The notes: generated from the letters alone by a model not told the origin. A stretch of 64,000 bases of DNA from Cynocephalus volans (GCF_027409185.1 NC_084464.1:48149095-48213094); one strand, 5' to 3'. Positions 26,401 to 35,789 are shown, numbered from the stretch's first letter. Made by a program: numbers and translations.

Positions 26401-29400
26401 GGCCTCTGGGCGCCGCAGTGGGTCCGGGACAAGATGGTGACCATGTGCATGCGCTGCCGGGAGCCCTTCAATGCCCTGACACGCCGTCGCCACCACTGCC
26501 GAGCCTGTGGCTACGTGAGTACACCTGCCAGCACCCCTGTCTCCACCTGTCCCACCCAGGTCTTCACCTTCCTAGCTCAGGCCCTGCTCTCCTCCTCTCA
26601 GCCAACTCTGCCAATTTGAACCAACGCTACACAGTAGCACTGGGCGCTAACTCTGCACCAGGCCAGGTTCCTCTTTCGGCCCTCACAGTGCACCTCTGCA
26701 GCAGGGGCTGCTATTTTCCCATTTTACAAATGGGAACACAAGGCTTAGAGAGGTTAAATGACTTGCTTAAGACACTTCCTAAGGCTGACCCTCTTAATTC
26801 ACCTGCTTTCTTACTACCATTTCCCAAAGCCCCCAGGCCCAGAGCTAAGAAATGGTCTCCAGCTCCCATGTGGGGGGAATCCAACCCCCCAGCTCCCCTC
26901 AGGCCTTGCACCACCACTTCACCAGCCCCATGCCTGTTGCACACCCACCCACCCACCCCTGCTGTCTTCCCTTCTTGACCAGCCTCAGCTAACTGTCCTC
27001 TCTTCTTCTGGACAAGTCCTTAGCACACTGTACCCAATCGGTCCTGTTGCTAATTCTGCCTGCCTGGTTCAGACTTGAGTTTCCTCACCTATACCATGTG
27101 GATTGCAATACCTACCTCCAGGGTGGTAGTGAGGATTCAACAATTAAATGTTCTCTCCCTTCCCTCTCCTTCTCCTTTTCCTTCCCTCTCTTCAATAGCA
27201 CATGCAGGGCTCACCCAGCAGGATGAGCCACCAGCTTTCTGAGGAAGGAACCGTGTCTTCTTCCCATTCCTCCTCTTATCAGTCCAGAGGCAGATCTTGC
27301 TTTGTTTTTTAAGCACCTGCTGAGCTTGAGCTGTTCTCTGTTGACATCACAGCTCCCTCCATGTACTCTGCAAACACCCTTCGCAACCTCAGTCACTTCT
27401 GACCTCCAAGGTCACTTCTCCTGACCTCCAAGGGACAGGAGAAGTCCAGCTGGACAGGTTTGGGCCAGTCAGAGGCGTGTCCCCAAAATGCCTTAAACTG
27501 AAATCAGGACACGAAGTAAATTTCTGGCACTGAGGACACACCTAGGTTCAGATGTACGTGATGTGTTACCTCCCAGAACCAAGTAGAAAGGATCTGGGGA
27601 TTAGCTGCTGTTCTTGATGATTCACATCTGTAAACAAGAGTTGGATTGATTCACGCTTGCAGTTTTGTAAGTAGTTCCTAAAAAATTATTTAAAATAGTG
27701 AAGAAATACAAAGAGGCACAGAGAATAACAACACCCATGCACCTGCCTTCCAGCTCAAGACATAAAATATTCTGACAACTAAATGAAATGTATGGTCCTT
27801 GCTTGGATTCTGAATGGAGGGGAAAAAAGACCAAGGTTGATATTTGGGACCATCGGGAGAAATGTGATTATAACAGATAGTGATATTGTACAGTGTAAAT
27901 TTCCTGAGTGTGACCATGACATTGTGGATAAGTGGGGGAATAGCCTTGTTCTTAGGAGATACCTAAGGGTGTGAGGTGTCATGATGACTGTAATTCATAC
28001 TCTAATGGTTCAGGAAAAAAATACATATAGAGAGAGAAATAAAGCAAATGTGGCTAAAATGTTAACAATTGGTGAATTTGGTGGCGAATATTGTATTATT
28101 TTTTCTACTTGTTTTTAGAGTTCAAAATTTTCAAAATAAAAAGTTGGTGGAGAAGAAAATATGTATTTACTGATTATATTTAAAAATTTAAATTTCTTAA
28201 TAAATTAAGTAAAATACTCCCAAGGTAGTAGAAGCCCCCATGTGGGGCTATGTGAAGTACCTTCTCCCACTGTGGAGTTTCTCATGCCCAGGCAGCTCTT
28301 CGTGCTTGGTGAGTCCGTGAGTCATCCTTTCGGTGGTTTGGGTGCCAGTTTCTGTCTCCCCTGCCTGCCTGATGGGTGAGGGTGGGGCAAGCCTTCTCCT
28401 TTGGTCCCTTCCAGGATATGTGCTGTGCTGGGCTCACAGACGAGCTGCCTGTGTGCTGGTGCCGCCCAATGAATAACCCTCTTCCCTCTACCCCTTTCTC
28501 TTGCCCCTATTTCCAAGCCAACATCCTGGGCTCTCTGGGACACCCCAGTCTTCCTCAAAGTCACATCTTTCAGCACTCTGTTTCTCTCCCAGTCTTCTCA
28601 TGCCTCTTTTACCCGGTCCCCCCAGTGATCTACAGGCCTTTTGGGGGTTCTCCATGATGGGCCCGACTCCAGAGTACTCATGGCAGGTCTTCCTGGCAAA
28701 AACAACCTGCTTATCATTTTTATATAAGAACACACTTGACTCTTCAGTGGAGTGGAATGCAACATTTGCACGAATCTTAAAGCTAAACTGTGGGACATTA
28801 AAGATGCCCTGTTTGTCAGGTGAGGGCAAAAGCCTTTGCCCTGCTTGTCTGGTGGGGTCATTGGAAGAGTCAGGTGAGAAGGCAGAGAGGCGAGCACCTG
28901 GAAAAGTGAATGCAATGCCAGGGGCCCGTCCTCACAAAAGGGGACTCTGAAGGGGAGAGAAGTTAGGGCCCGCACAGTGGGGGCCAGGTCTCAAGCCCCA
29001 AGCTCAGGAGCCCAGAGCCTGAGCTCCCCCCACATGCACCGCAGCTTCCAGGTAGCTGGGCCTCTGGCAGCTCAGGGGAATGTCCCCGCTCTGCCTCCAT
29101 TCCTCTCTCAAAGCTTTCTCTTCCTCCTCCTGCTCCTGCTTGCTCTCATGCCCCCTGCCCCAGCCAAGGTACAAATGCAGTCCTCCTGTGCGTTACCTTG
29201 GCCCCGTCCTTCCTCAGGTGGTGTGTGCCAGGTGCTCTGACTACCGGGCTGAGCTGAAATATGACAACAACAGGCCCAACCGAGTCTGCTTTGACTGCTA
29301 CACGTTCCTCACCGGAAACGTGCTCCCCGAGGACAAGGAGGACAAGAGGCGGGGCATCCTGGAGGTGAGGGCTGTCCTTCCATTTGCCGCAGGAGCCCAC

Positions 29401-31168
29401 CATGTGCTGGCGCTGTCCTATAGCTGCTGAGGAACAAGCCAACGTGGTCACACTTTCCCTGCTGCTCCCTCCTTCTCTCTCTGTCCACAGATGCCTGACC
29501 CCTCCCCCAACTGAAACAGCGCTGGGCCTGTCACCAAACGGAAGCAACTTTTGGCTGCAGGCTGTGGTCCAGGCTCTTCCACCCCTCCTCTGTGTCCCCA
29601 TCCCATAATAGCATGGGCCCCCTGGACAGTTCCTGTTAATGTCCCCAACAGTCCCAGGAGGTGAACAGAGCTGGTGTCACCAATTCCATTTTACAGATGA
29701 GGACACTGAGGCTCTGGGTCAGGAAGATTGGAGACTCCATTCTAACTGGAAGGGACTTCAGGGACCAGTGGGTCCTATCCCATGGAGACCCAAGATCACA
29801 CAGCATGTTAGGAGCCAGCTATGTGATCTCTGCCACGGATAGTCTTTCTGTTGCCCTTGGGCCCTCCCTGTGTCCCTTTGCTCCCCAACACGCAGTCCCC
29901 TATGGGACACCAGCTGTGCTCAGCTTTGCCCCAACCAGCCCAGACGTTGGTTACCACCACGCCACTGCCCCTCCCTCAAAAGGCCAGGTTGACTTCTCAC
30001 TGTCCCTGGAAAGTGGGAGAAGATCCCAGTTTATTCCAGCTGAGATCAGCAGCCAGGTTCAAGTTGGTTCCTTTCCATGGACATCCACCCCCTTTCCAAT
30101 CCTCCCTATCCTTCCAGGCCTAGGCCCTGCCCAAGCCCTCCCTGACCACTAAGCAGCACAGCCCACCTCTGGAGATGGTTAGCCCCTTCAAAGACCCCAC
30201 TTCTGTTTCCTGGAGCAACTCACAGGTGATAAGCCCTCCCAGCGCCTGCCCCCTGTGGGCACACATGCCACAAATTAGGCTGGCTGGGCTTCGACTGCAG
30301 CTCTGCCACTGGCCAGCTGTGTGACCACAGGCACATGATAGGACCTCTCTGAGTCTCAGAGACAAATAACCCCTCCTTTCAGTATTGGTGCCAGGACTAG
30401 AAATAGTGAGTGTCAAGCCCCCAGACCAATGTCTGACACACAGTGAGTGCCCTGTCCCTTGACAGCCCCTCTTTCTGATTTCAGAAAGGATCCTCGGCAG
30501 GGTCCGACCAGAGCCTGATGTGCAGCTTCCTACAGCTCGTTGGGGACAAGTGGGGCAAGAGTGGCCCCCGGGGCTGGTGTGTGATCCCCCAGGACGACCC
30601 CCTCGTGCTCTATGTCTACGCTGCCCCTCAGGTAGTGCCACCACTGCCAGCCCACGCCTTGGCCTTCCCACAGCGTGTGTCTGGAGGGGGGAGGTGGAGT
30701 TGGGGGGTCAGAATATTGGCACCATGTGTCAGATAAGGAAACCGAGGCCCAACGAGGACATGGGACCCTCAAGTCACAGGGATAGTGGGTTTCAGAGCTG
30801 GGCCCAGACTCCAGGTGACAGCTGTTTTGCCCTCAGGGGAGGCTGTTCTCCTCTCCTCTTCCTAGATGTCCTCCCGCCAGCTTGAGGTGTGGGCACAGGC
30901 TGTCTGGTGGGCTAAGGTGGGAGAACAGGGGCCCACTGCTCTCTCCCCACAGGACATGCGGGCTCACACCTCCATCCCCCTGCTGGGCTACCAAGTGACT
31001 GCTGTGACCCAGGGGGACACCCGGCTCTTCCAGCTGCAGCAGTCAGGCCAGGTCTACACCTTCAAGGCTGAGACCGAGGAGCTGAGCGGCCGCTGGGTGA
31101 AGGCCATGGAGCGGGCAGCCAGCGGCTGGAGCCCTGGGGAGCCTAATAACAGGGACCTGTCCAACTGA
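11445..31168 (+). CDS. FGD2: FGD2, FYVE/RhoGEF/PH-domain protein 2, 16 coding exons, 656 aa
   Basis: Joined exons: 11445-11512, 14522-14753, 16347-16427, 17162-17310, 18700-18856, 19065-19203, 19737-19795, 20044-20190, 20900-20992, 24992-25071, 25153-25183, 25645-25737, 26383-26514, 29218-29364, 30485-30631, 30953-31168. All phases agree and no internal stop occurs; 656 aa is close to the roughly 655 aa I recall for human FGD2. Domains seen: DH (about 104-291, with ETEQAYV at 113-119 and [17 protein letters not shown] at 244-260), first PH (about 320-420, Trp410), FYVE (456-516: WVRD at 456-459, [10 protein letters not shown] at 477-486, zinc Cys 465, 468, 482, 485, 490, 493, 511, 514) and second PH (about 540-640, Trp633). 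Family knowledge: FGD proteins are GEFs for CDC42; the FYVE domain binds PI3P on early endosomes; FGD2 is expressed in antigen-presenting cells. The ATG is chosen because the following frame (MERTSEQKL...) fits the FGD2 N-terminus. One oddity: intron 3 appears to use a GC donor. Confidence 0.96.
12301..12352. repeat. (GT)n microsatellite
   Basis: About 50 bp of GT repeat in FGD2 intron 1. Confidence 0.95.
13580..13770 (+). repeat. MIR
   Basis: Two adjacent MIR-like segments in FGD2 intron 1: CAGCTGTGTGACTTGGAGCA, then CAGTTTCCTTAGCC. Confidence 0.65.
14522..14753 (+). CDS. FGD2: FGD2 coding exon 2
   Basis: 232 nt encoding residues 23-100, the low-complexity N-terminal region ending in [17 protein letters not shown] and a short tail before the DH domain. 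Acceptor CTTAG|GACC, donor CAG|GTGCTG. The donor is weak after GT but the phase fits exon 3 exactly. Confidence 0.9.
15160..15375 (+). repeat. MIR copies, adjacent
   Basis: GTGTGACCTTGGGCAAG, CCTCAGTTTCCTCATTTGTG in FGD2 intron 2; a shorter MIR-like stretch precedes it. Confidence 0.7.
15520..15890 (-). mobile_element. MLT1-like MaLR LTR, minus strand
   Basis: TGTATTGG... to ...CATAACA. The minus strand contains GTGTCCCCCACAAATTC, CCTCTTTAAAGG (palindromic region) and GGCGGCCATCTGCAAACC, as in 3' MaLR LTRs. It sits inside another old repeat whose parts flank it at 15385-15519 and 15895-16000. Confidence 0.7.
16347..16427 (+). CDS. FGD2: FGD2 coding exon 3 (start of DH domain)
   Basis: 81 nt, 27 codons, residues 101-127. 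Encodes the first conserved DH helix ([19 protein letters not shown]). Acceptor CCCGCAG|GAG. The only donor that keeps the frame is CAG|GCTAGT, i.e. a GC donor; the nearby GT at 16432 would shift the frame. Confidence 0.9.
16702..16808 (-). mobile_element. CYN chimeric monomer SINE, minus strand
   Basis: Minus strand: GGCCAACCCTAGGGTGGCTCA head, then GTGGTGCTGACAACACC and the second-unit tail CCCTACCGGTCATCTTTT. Imperfect duplication TTTGCGCTTT / TTTGCACTTT. Lies in FGD2 intron 3. Confidence 0.8.
16930..17085 (+). repeat. MIR
   Basis: CAAGTCCCTGCATCACTAGG, CCATCTGTAAAGTGG, TTGTTGTGAGGATG in FGD2 intron 3. Confidence 0.6.
17162..17310 (+). CDS. FGD2: FGD2 coding exon 4 (DH domain)
   Basis: 149 nt, residues 128-176 plus two bases of Trp177. 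Begins [13 protein letters not shown] and ends PELQRRLDD. Acceptor GGCTGCAG|GTG, donor TG|GTGAGG. Confidence 0.94.
17425..17459. repeat. (GT)n microsatellite
   Basis: About 35 bp of GT repeat in FGD2 intron 4. Confidence 0.95.
17659..17822 (+). mobile_element. CYN dimer SINE with perfect 18-bp target duplication
   Basis: Full dimer: GGGCCGGCCTGTGGCTCA head unit, second unit ending CCTTACTGGTCATCTTT, A-tail. Duplication AAAATTCTTTGGCAAAGA at 17641-17658 and 17823-17840. FGD2 intron 4. Confidence 0.95.
17890..17987 (-). mobile_element. CYN chimeric monomer SINE, minus strand
   Basis: Minus strand: GGGGCCAGCCCATGGCTCAC head of the first unit fused to GGTGCTGACAACACCAAG and the second-unit tail, then an A-tail. 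Duplication CAGGGGTCCATC at 17878-17889 and 17988-17999. Confidence 0.9.
18060..18200 (-). repeat. MIR
   Basis: CAGATGAGAAAATTGGGGTG and AGTGACTCACCCAAGAATG in FGD2 intron 4. Confidence 0.65.
18700..18856 (+). CDS. FGD2: FGD2 coding exon 5 (DH domain)
   Basis: 157 nt, completing Trp177 and encoding residues 178-229 ([15 protein letters not shown], then the [12 protein letters not shown] helix). Acceptor CTCCTGCAG|GAC, donor CAG|GTGAGG. Confidence 0.95.
19065..19203 (+). CDS. FGD2: FGD2 coding exon 6 (DH core, CR3)
   Basis: 139 nt, residues 230-275 plus one base of Lys276. Contains the conserved DH segment [17 protein letters not shown], which contacts the GTPase in this family. Acceptor CCCCAAG|AGC, donor CAGA|GTGAGG. 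Confidence 0.93.
19325..19470 (-). repeat. MIR
   Basis: Minus-strand MIR core: CAGATGAGGACACCAAGGCC, CAAGGTCACACAGCCAG. FGD2 intron 6. Confidence 0.8.
19737..19795 (+). CDS. FGD2: FGD2 coding exon 7 (end of DH)
   Basis: 59 nt, residues 276-295 ([20 protein letters not shown]). Acceptor CTCTTCAG|AAG, donor ATG|GTGAGC. Confidence 0.94.
20044..20190 (+). CDS. FGD2: FGD2 coding exon 8 (DH-PH linker and start of PH1)
   Basis: 147 nt, residues 296-344. Encodes the linker and the first PH strand ([13 protein letters not shown]) and ends MERYLFL. Acceptor ATCCTAG|GAG, donor TTG|GTAGGT. Confidence 0.95.
20900..20992 (+). CDS. FGD2: FGD2 coding exon 9 (PH1)
   Basis: 93 nt, residues 345-375 ([20 protein letters not shown] and following strand). 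Acceptor CCCTGCAG|TTC, donor AAG|GTGAGA. Followed by the largest intron, about 4.0 kb. Confidence 0.95.
21262..21370. repeat. MER5-like DNA transposon fragment
   Basis: GGATCCCCTGGATTTTGAG, GAGATCCTGAGTTTCTAAG and CAGCTCCCAGTGATGCTG resemble the non-autonomous hAT element MER5. FGD2 intron 9. Confidence 0.5.
21560..22060 (-). repeat. L1M 3' end fragment, minus strand
   Basis: GCTGCATAGTGTGCTACTA, ACCAGTCCTCTGCTGAGGGA, GATTGTTTTCAGTTG are degenerate versions of inverted old L1 text. FGD2 intron 9. Confidence 0.6.
22384..22426 (+). mobile_element. Short 5'-only CYN monomer fragment without A-tail
   Basis: GGGCTGGCCAGTTAGCTCAG through GGCCTTGTAAC, then non-SINE sequence. Only the 4-bp CATC could be a target duplication. 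Confidence 0.6.
24992..25071 (+). CDS. FGD2: FGD2 coding exon 10 (PH1)
   Basis: 80 nt, residues 376-401 plus two bases of Arg402 ([20 protein letters not shown]...). Acceptor TTTTGGCAG|GTG, donor CG|GTAGGC. Confidence 0.95.
25153..25183 (+). CDS. FGD2: FGD2 coding exon 11 (31-nt micro-exon, PH1 C-terminal helix)
   Basis: 31 nt, completing Arg402 and encoding [10 protein letters not shown] with the PH-domain Trp410. Acceptor CGAGCAG|GTC, donor CAG|GTATCT. It is too short to stand out as an open frame; it is supported by phase and domain continuity. Confidence 0.92.
25375..25590 (+). repeat. MIR, with L2-like end
   Basis: GGGGCAAGTCACTGAACCTC, GAGCCTCGGTTTTTACATC, and CTTGTTGAATGTGTGGATGA. 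FGD2 intron 11. Confidence 0.7.
25645..25737 (+). CDS. FGD2: FGD2 coding exon 12
   Basis: 93 nt, residues 413-443 ([20 protein letters not shown]...), end of PH1 and linker to the FYVE domain. Acceptor CCCCCAG|GCC, donor AAG|GTAAAT. Confidence 0.94.
26105..26235 (+). repeat. MIR
   Basis: GAGTCACTTGACCTCTCTGA and CTCACTTTCCTCACCTGTAA. FGD2 intron 12. Confidence 0.7.
26383..26514 (+). CDS. FGD2: FGD2 coding exon 13 (first half of FYVE)
   Basis: 132 nt, residues 444-487. Contains WVRD (456-459), the first CxxC (465/468) and [10 protein letters not shown] (477-486), the PI3P-binding signature. Acceptor CCCCACAG|CTG, donor TAC|GTGAGT. Confidence 0.96.
26610..26790 (-). repeat. MIR
   Basis: CATTTTACAAATGGGAACAC and GAGAGGTTAAATGACTTGC. 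FGD2 intron 13. Confidence 0.7.
27640..28150 (+). repeat. L1M 3' end
   Basis: ACACCCATGCACCTGCC early on; ends TTCAAAATTTTCAAAATAAA. FGD2 intron 13, inside the intron that splits the FYVE domain. Confidence 0.65.
29218..29364 (+). CDS. FGD2: FGD2 coding exon 14 (second half of FYVE)
   Basis: 147 nt, residues 488-536. Supplies the remaining zinc ligands C490, C493, C511 and C514 (RVCFDC). A 2.7-kb intron carrying an L1M 3' end splits the zinc finger. Acceptor TTCCTCAG|GTG, donor GAG|GTGAGG. Confidence 0.96.
29665..29830 (-). repeat. MIR
   Basis: CCATTTTACAGATGAGGACA and AAGATCACACAGCATGTTAG. FGD2 intron 14. Confidence 0.7.
30485..30631 (+). CDS. FGD2: FGD2 coding exon 15 (PH2)
   Basis: 147 nt, residues 537-585 ([20 protein letters not shown]..., then [13 protein letters not shown]). 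Acceptor GATTTCAG|AAA, donor CAG|GTAGTG. Confidence 0.95.
30953..31168 (+). CDS. FGD2: FGD2 coding exon 16 (PH2 end and stop)
   Basis: 216 nt including TGA at 31166-31168; residues 586-656. Encodes the end of the second PH domain with the C-terminal helix Trp633 and the tail ending NRDLSN. Acceptor CCCCACAG|GAC. Confidence 0.95.
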   Translation, partial: DMRAHTSIPLLGYQVTAVTQGDTRLFQLQQSGQVYTFKAETEELSGRWVKAMERAASGWSPGEPNNRDLSN

Positions 31169-31610
31169 CCCACAGCCAGCCACTCCCTGCCCACTATGTC
31201 ACAGTCAGAGCCCTGCTCTGGCCATGGGCCAACCCACCATCCCAAGCTGTGCTTTCACACAATTGATGCCAGTCATCTGTGCCCAGACCATGTGTCCTGA
31301 TTTGGGATTCAGAAAATATGGGCCCATTCCTTTGGGAAAGGGACAACCAAATGTCCCAGTTTGTCTGGGACAGAGGGATTTGTAGGCCACAGAACTTTCA
31401 GTGCTAAAGCTGGGGAAATTCCAGGTAACCCAGGACTGTTGGTCACCCTAGTGTGATTGCTCACTAGTGTCACCTGGGCAGCTTTAAAAAGATACTGGTG
31501 AAAAAAGTATATAAATTAGTTTTAAAAATTTTATTGCACACAGGTATTGATACTCAACTCTGTACCCCACAGATATGATCAACTATGTTACAATAAATAA
31601 ATAAAATAAA
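31169..31610 (+). other. FGD2: Probable FGD2 3' UTR with candidate poly(A) signals
   Basis: No AATAAA or ATTAAA appears after the stop codon until the overlapping AATAAA cluster at 31592-31610. That cluster sits in an A-rich segment resembling an L1 3' end, so the true cleavage site could be elsewhere. Confidence 0.35.
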
Positions 31611-31720
31611 GTAAGATAAAATAGAAATGCCAGTGGCTGTGTCCACCACCAAACATATCTGATTTAACTGATCTGGGATAGGAGAGGAATGGACATTTTT
31701 AGGCGTACCCACATGAGTCT
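31455..31720. repeat. MER5-like fragment interrupted by an L1-like 3' end
   Basis: Left piece GTCACCTGGGCAGCTTTAAA, right piece from about 31627 (GCCAGTGGCTGTGTCCACC...). Between them is an A/T-rich segment with CTCTGTACCCCACAGATAT and AATAAA runs, like an L1 3' end. Confidence 0.5.
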
Positions 31721-31764
31721 AATGTGCAGCCTGGGTTACTTGGGCTGAAGAAAAAGCGAGCAAA

Positions 31765-32000
31765 CTACCAACGGCTGTGCACCTGTCAAGTGCCAGGCAT
31801 CATGGCAATAATAAGAAGAAATAATAAACATCTATCGGGCCAGGCACTGTGCCAGGTGCTTCGCGTGGACTATCCCATTTTACTGTCAAGAGTTATGATC
31901 CCCATTTTCCAAATGAGGACAGCAGCTCAGACAGGGTTAGTGATCGGCTCAAGGGCACACAGCTAGTGGATGCCAGAGCTGGGTTTTAACCCAGTGGGCT
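31765..32000 (-). repeat. MIR
   Basis: GCCAGGCACTGTGCCAGGTG, CCAAATGAGGACAGCAG, GGGCACACAGCTAGTG. Confidence 0.75.
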
Positions 32001-32514
32001 CAGATCAAAGCTTTTTCCATCAGGTGGCAGAACAGTAAGGCAAGCAGAGAGGGGAGGAGAGCGGGAGAGGAAAAGGAGGGGAAGACAGGAGGGAAAAGGT
32101 GGGAGAGGGGGAGGGGAGGAGCACCTCTGCCCCCGCTCCTACTGCTGGCGGGTGAGGCTGCTTTTTCATAAGAGGACTTCGGTGGATGGCGGGGGTCAGC
32201 AAGCCACATTAGTGGCCCCAGCCTGGGCCGAGACACCCTCGGCTGTTCCCAGTAGACTCTGCCCTCAGAGAGGGAAAAACGGGCAGGTCACCCCCATTGC
32301 AGGACCAGCAGTTTCCTGCCTTCAACCCAAGGCTACTTCCCTCCTGCAGGTTTGTTTGCTTGTTTGTTTTCTCCTTAAATAGATTTTTAAATTAAATTTA
32401 TTTTCTGTTAATTGACACATAATAATTGTACATATTTATCTGTAGAGTGTTTTAAAAAAACTCATCAAAACCTCATTGGCAAAATCTCTCTGGGGAGCAG
32501 GTGGGCTGTGAGTT

Positions 32515-33640
32515 CATTCTCTTGTTCATTCATTCAACAAATATTGAGCATCTTCTAGGAACCAGATGTGGTTCCTGTACTGGGGATGCAGCAGGAAACA
32601 GACAGACAAAAATTTGTGCCCTCGTGGAGTTTATATTCTAGTGTGGGAGACAATCAACAAAATAAATAAGATACAGGGCATAGTAGATGGACGTAGTAGA
32701 TGTGATAAGTGCTTAAATAAGGTGACCAACCCTCCCGTACTTTCCTGATTTTAAAATTGAAAGTCTCAAGTCCTAGAAAACCCCTCCATTCTAGGCAAAC
32801 CAAGACAGCTGGCCACCCTCGCAGAAGGAAAAAGACAAGAAAGGGAATACAGGGAGAAGGCTGTGTGTGCGTGTGTTTAAAAGGAAAATTAAGGAAGGGC
32901 TTGCTGAGAAGTTGACGTTTGAAAAACCGCCTCAGTGAAAGAAGTAAGGGAGGGAGCCATGCAGACATCTGGGGGAAGAGCGGTCCAGGTCGGGGGACAG
33001 CAGGTACAAAGGTCCTCAGGTGGGAGCCTGCCTGGTACATGTGGAGAACAGTGCGGCTGGAGCAGAGTGAGCAGGAGGGAGGCCTTAGGAGAAGCCGCCA
33101 GATCACCAAGGGTGGGGTGCAGGGAGGCAGCTGTGGAGGCCCTCAGCTGCTTGCTGAAATGGACGGAAAGAGGTGAGCATAGAAGCTGTTAGAGGCTGTG
33201 GCAACAATCAGGTTAGAGAGGGGATGGCTTAGACCAGGGCTGGAGCAGTGATGGTGGTGAGAAGGGATCGGATTCTGCAATTACTCTGAGAGTAGAGAGG
33301 ACAGGATTCCCTTACAGAGTGAATTGGAGGGACAGAAGGAGGCAGCTGCAGGTGGCACCAAGGTCTCTGCCCTGAGCACGTGGAGGATGGAGCTGCCACT
33401 CGCCGAGATGAGAAGACAGAGGAAGGAGCAGGTTGGGGAGCGGCAGACGTCAGGAGCTCTGACATGGACAAGACACGGCGGAGGTGCCTGCTCACGGCCA
33501 CAGCAAGCAGACAGGCATCTGAGCTTGGGAACAGGTCTGGGCTGGGAGTGTACATGTGGGAGCTGTTATCCTAGAGATGGGATTTAAAGTGAGAATGAGA
33601 CCAGAGAAGGAAGGGGTCCAAGGCCTGAGCCCTGTGCACC
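32515..33640 (+). repeat. Long ancient interspersed repeat, family not identified
   Basis: Begins CATTCATTCAACAAATATTG. Contains AGTTTATATTCTAGTGTGGG, CAGACATCTGGGGGAAGAG, GAGCAGAGTGAGCAGGAG and TGATGGTGGTGAGAAGGGAT. A second copy with the same order of phrases is at 53045-54600. A different repeat interrupts this one at about 32718-32820. Confidence 0.6.
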
Positions 33641-33659
33641 CAGCATTCTGTCAGCACCC

Positions 33660-33885
33660 CCACATTCTAACGATATGCACCCACATTCTAACTGTACACT
33701 CCTGACAGTCTAACTGTGAGCATCTCCACATATTAACCATGTACACCCACATGCTAACTGCTCACCCTCTGGCGTTCCAACCATGAGCACTCTTATGTTC
33801 TAACTATGTGTACCCCACATTCTACCTGCACACCCCTGACACTCTAACCATGTGCACCCGCATTCTACCTGCACACCCACTGACC
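33660..33885. repeat. Degenerate minisatellite, units of about 21-27 bp
   Basis: The phrase CACATTCTAAC / CATTCTACC recurs about ten times, alternating with TGTGCACCC / TGCACACCC spacers. Confidence 0.7.
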
Positions 33886-33889
33886 CACA

Positions 33890-34135
33890 GTTCCAATTCT
33901 GAGAATTTACCCCAAAGAAAAATGCTGTGCAACAAACCTCATGTATGCACAATTGTCCCCTAAATTGGAAACTACATAAGTATCCATCAAAAGGAGACTC
34001 ATTAAATAAACTCATGCCCATCAAAAGGGATTAGATAAAATGATGCAGTGAGAATTATGCAACTACTCGACAAGAAGCCTTAGATCTTCATGAATTGACA
34101 TGGAAAGATGCCTGCGATGTGTTAAGTGAATAATA
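33890..34135 (+). repeat. L1M fragment
   Basis: GAGAATTTACCCCAAAGAAA, GGAAACTACATAAGTATCC and GACATGGAAAGATG are typical of old L1 3' regions. Confidence 0.6.
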
Positions 34136-34139
34136 ACCA

Positions 34140-34370
34140 TGGAGGGAACTAACATTTTTAAACACTCACCATGTGCCAGGCATGGTACGAAGACGTTTGT
34201 AGAGATTATTTCATTCCATTCTTAATAACGTTAAGAATAGATATTGTCGTACGATCCTCAAACTACAGATGAGGAAAGCAAGGTGCAGATGGTGGAGTAA
34301 CTTGCTTGTGTTCACAGAACTTGGGGTAGAAGAGGTAGCGCCCTAACCACTGTGCTCTAGATTATTCCAC
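34140..34370 (-). repeat. MIR
   Basis: CTCACCATGTGCCAGGCATG, CTACAGATGAGGAAAGCAAG. Confidence 0.7.
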
Positions 34371-35149
34371 TCCTGCTTGGATAGAGATATCTCACATCTG
34401 TTTCACCTAAAGGGATACACAACACACTTGAAGAGGGTTGTTTTACCTTCTCCTTTAGATGCTTTGTGGTATTTGAATTTTTCCCCAATATCATGTATTA
34501 CTTCTATAATCACAAGAACAAAAGTCCCTTTCCCACAATAAGGGGAAAATAAAGGAACGAAGAAAGACCCACCTGCCCTGCCTTCCGTCCCTGTGTCACT
34601 AATGCACCAGTACCCAGAGGACAGAGACCATGTGCCCAGCAGCCTGGGAGCCCCTGGCAGGAATGGAGTCACTTATTCCATTAACAAATATGGAGCATGG
34701 TGAGGGGCAGAGGCAGAACTTGGGGCCTGCCAGCCAGGAAGCCACAGATGTGGAGAACTGGAGGCTCCTCCGGGGGCTGCTGAGGTTCAGGTCCTGGGGG
34801 GCTTGTGTGGATTCTCTTACCTGATGACGCTGTGTGTCCCAGGCTTGGGTCCCACCAGGGGCCTCTGGTCTTTACTACCAAAGGTCCTTAATTCTAAAAA
34901 GCTGAGGCTTCCCTGGCAGTCTGCTGGCTCTGGTGCCCACATGTCCCCACCCTGGAAGGGGAGCTCACCTGGAGGGGGGCTGGCTTCTGCCTGGGCAGGG
35001 GCATCTTTTGAGGGCCTGGTGGGCCTCGAGCCAGCTGGAAGCAGAGCTTGTCTGTCCCTGCTATCTCTCCTGGGACATCTCCCTTCCTTAGCCCCAAGGA
35101 GGTGGCCCTGCCACCGGCACCCTTGGCATCCAGGAGCAGGCTACATTCG

Positions 35150-35395
35150 TTCATTCATTCATTGCTTCCTGTATCATCATTGCTATCATTTATGGGGTGT
35201 TTGCTATGCAGTGAGCACTCGGCACACAATCCTCATCTCATTTCATCCTGAAACAGCCTTTGGCATCATATTTACACATAAAGAAGGTGAAGCCAAGCAA
35301 GCTTAAATAACTTGTCCAAAGTCACCCAGCCTATCAGTAATGAACCCAGCTCCAAACCCAGGCCTGTTCGATTCCAAGGCCTGGCCCCAGCTAGC
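35150..35395 (-). repeat. MIR
   Basis: CATTCATTCATTGCTTCC, TTTACACATAAAGAAGG, AACTTGTCCAAAGTCACCC. Confidence 0.65.
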
Positions 35396-35789
35396 ACTGG
35401 GAATGGGGTGCGCAGCACTTCCCAGTGGTTAGTGGGCCCCGGTCCCCACACCACCTGGGTCAGACCCACCTCACTCTGCTATTTGCTGACTGTGTCATCT
35501 TAGACAAGACTCTTTGCTACTCTGTGCCAGGTTTCCTTGCCTGTCAAAAGGGGGTAGCCATGGTCCTACTTCCCTGGCAACTGGGGTGGGGACTGGTCAA
35601 CTGAGTGAATACATGACCAGCACCCAGAACAGCGGTGGCCACATGGTAACGGCCCCAAAGGCATTTGTAGCTATTATCAGCTCTTTTCTGAGCTGCCCTC
35701 TGCTGCCATTTGCTGCACTGCAAACATTTACTGAGTGTCTGGGGATACAAAGTGAAATAAATCATGGTCACTGCTCTTAGGGAACTCAG

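Noticed and set aside
30632-30952. Retained intron 15 as coding sequence
   Set aside because: Although its length is a multiple of three, an in-frame TAA is reached at about 30734-30736.
33660-33885. CRISPR-like array
   Set aside because: The units are degenerate and irregular and the genome is mammalian; this is a decayed minisatellite.
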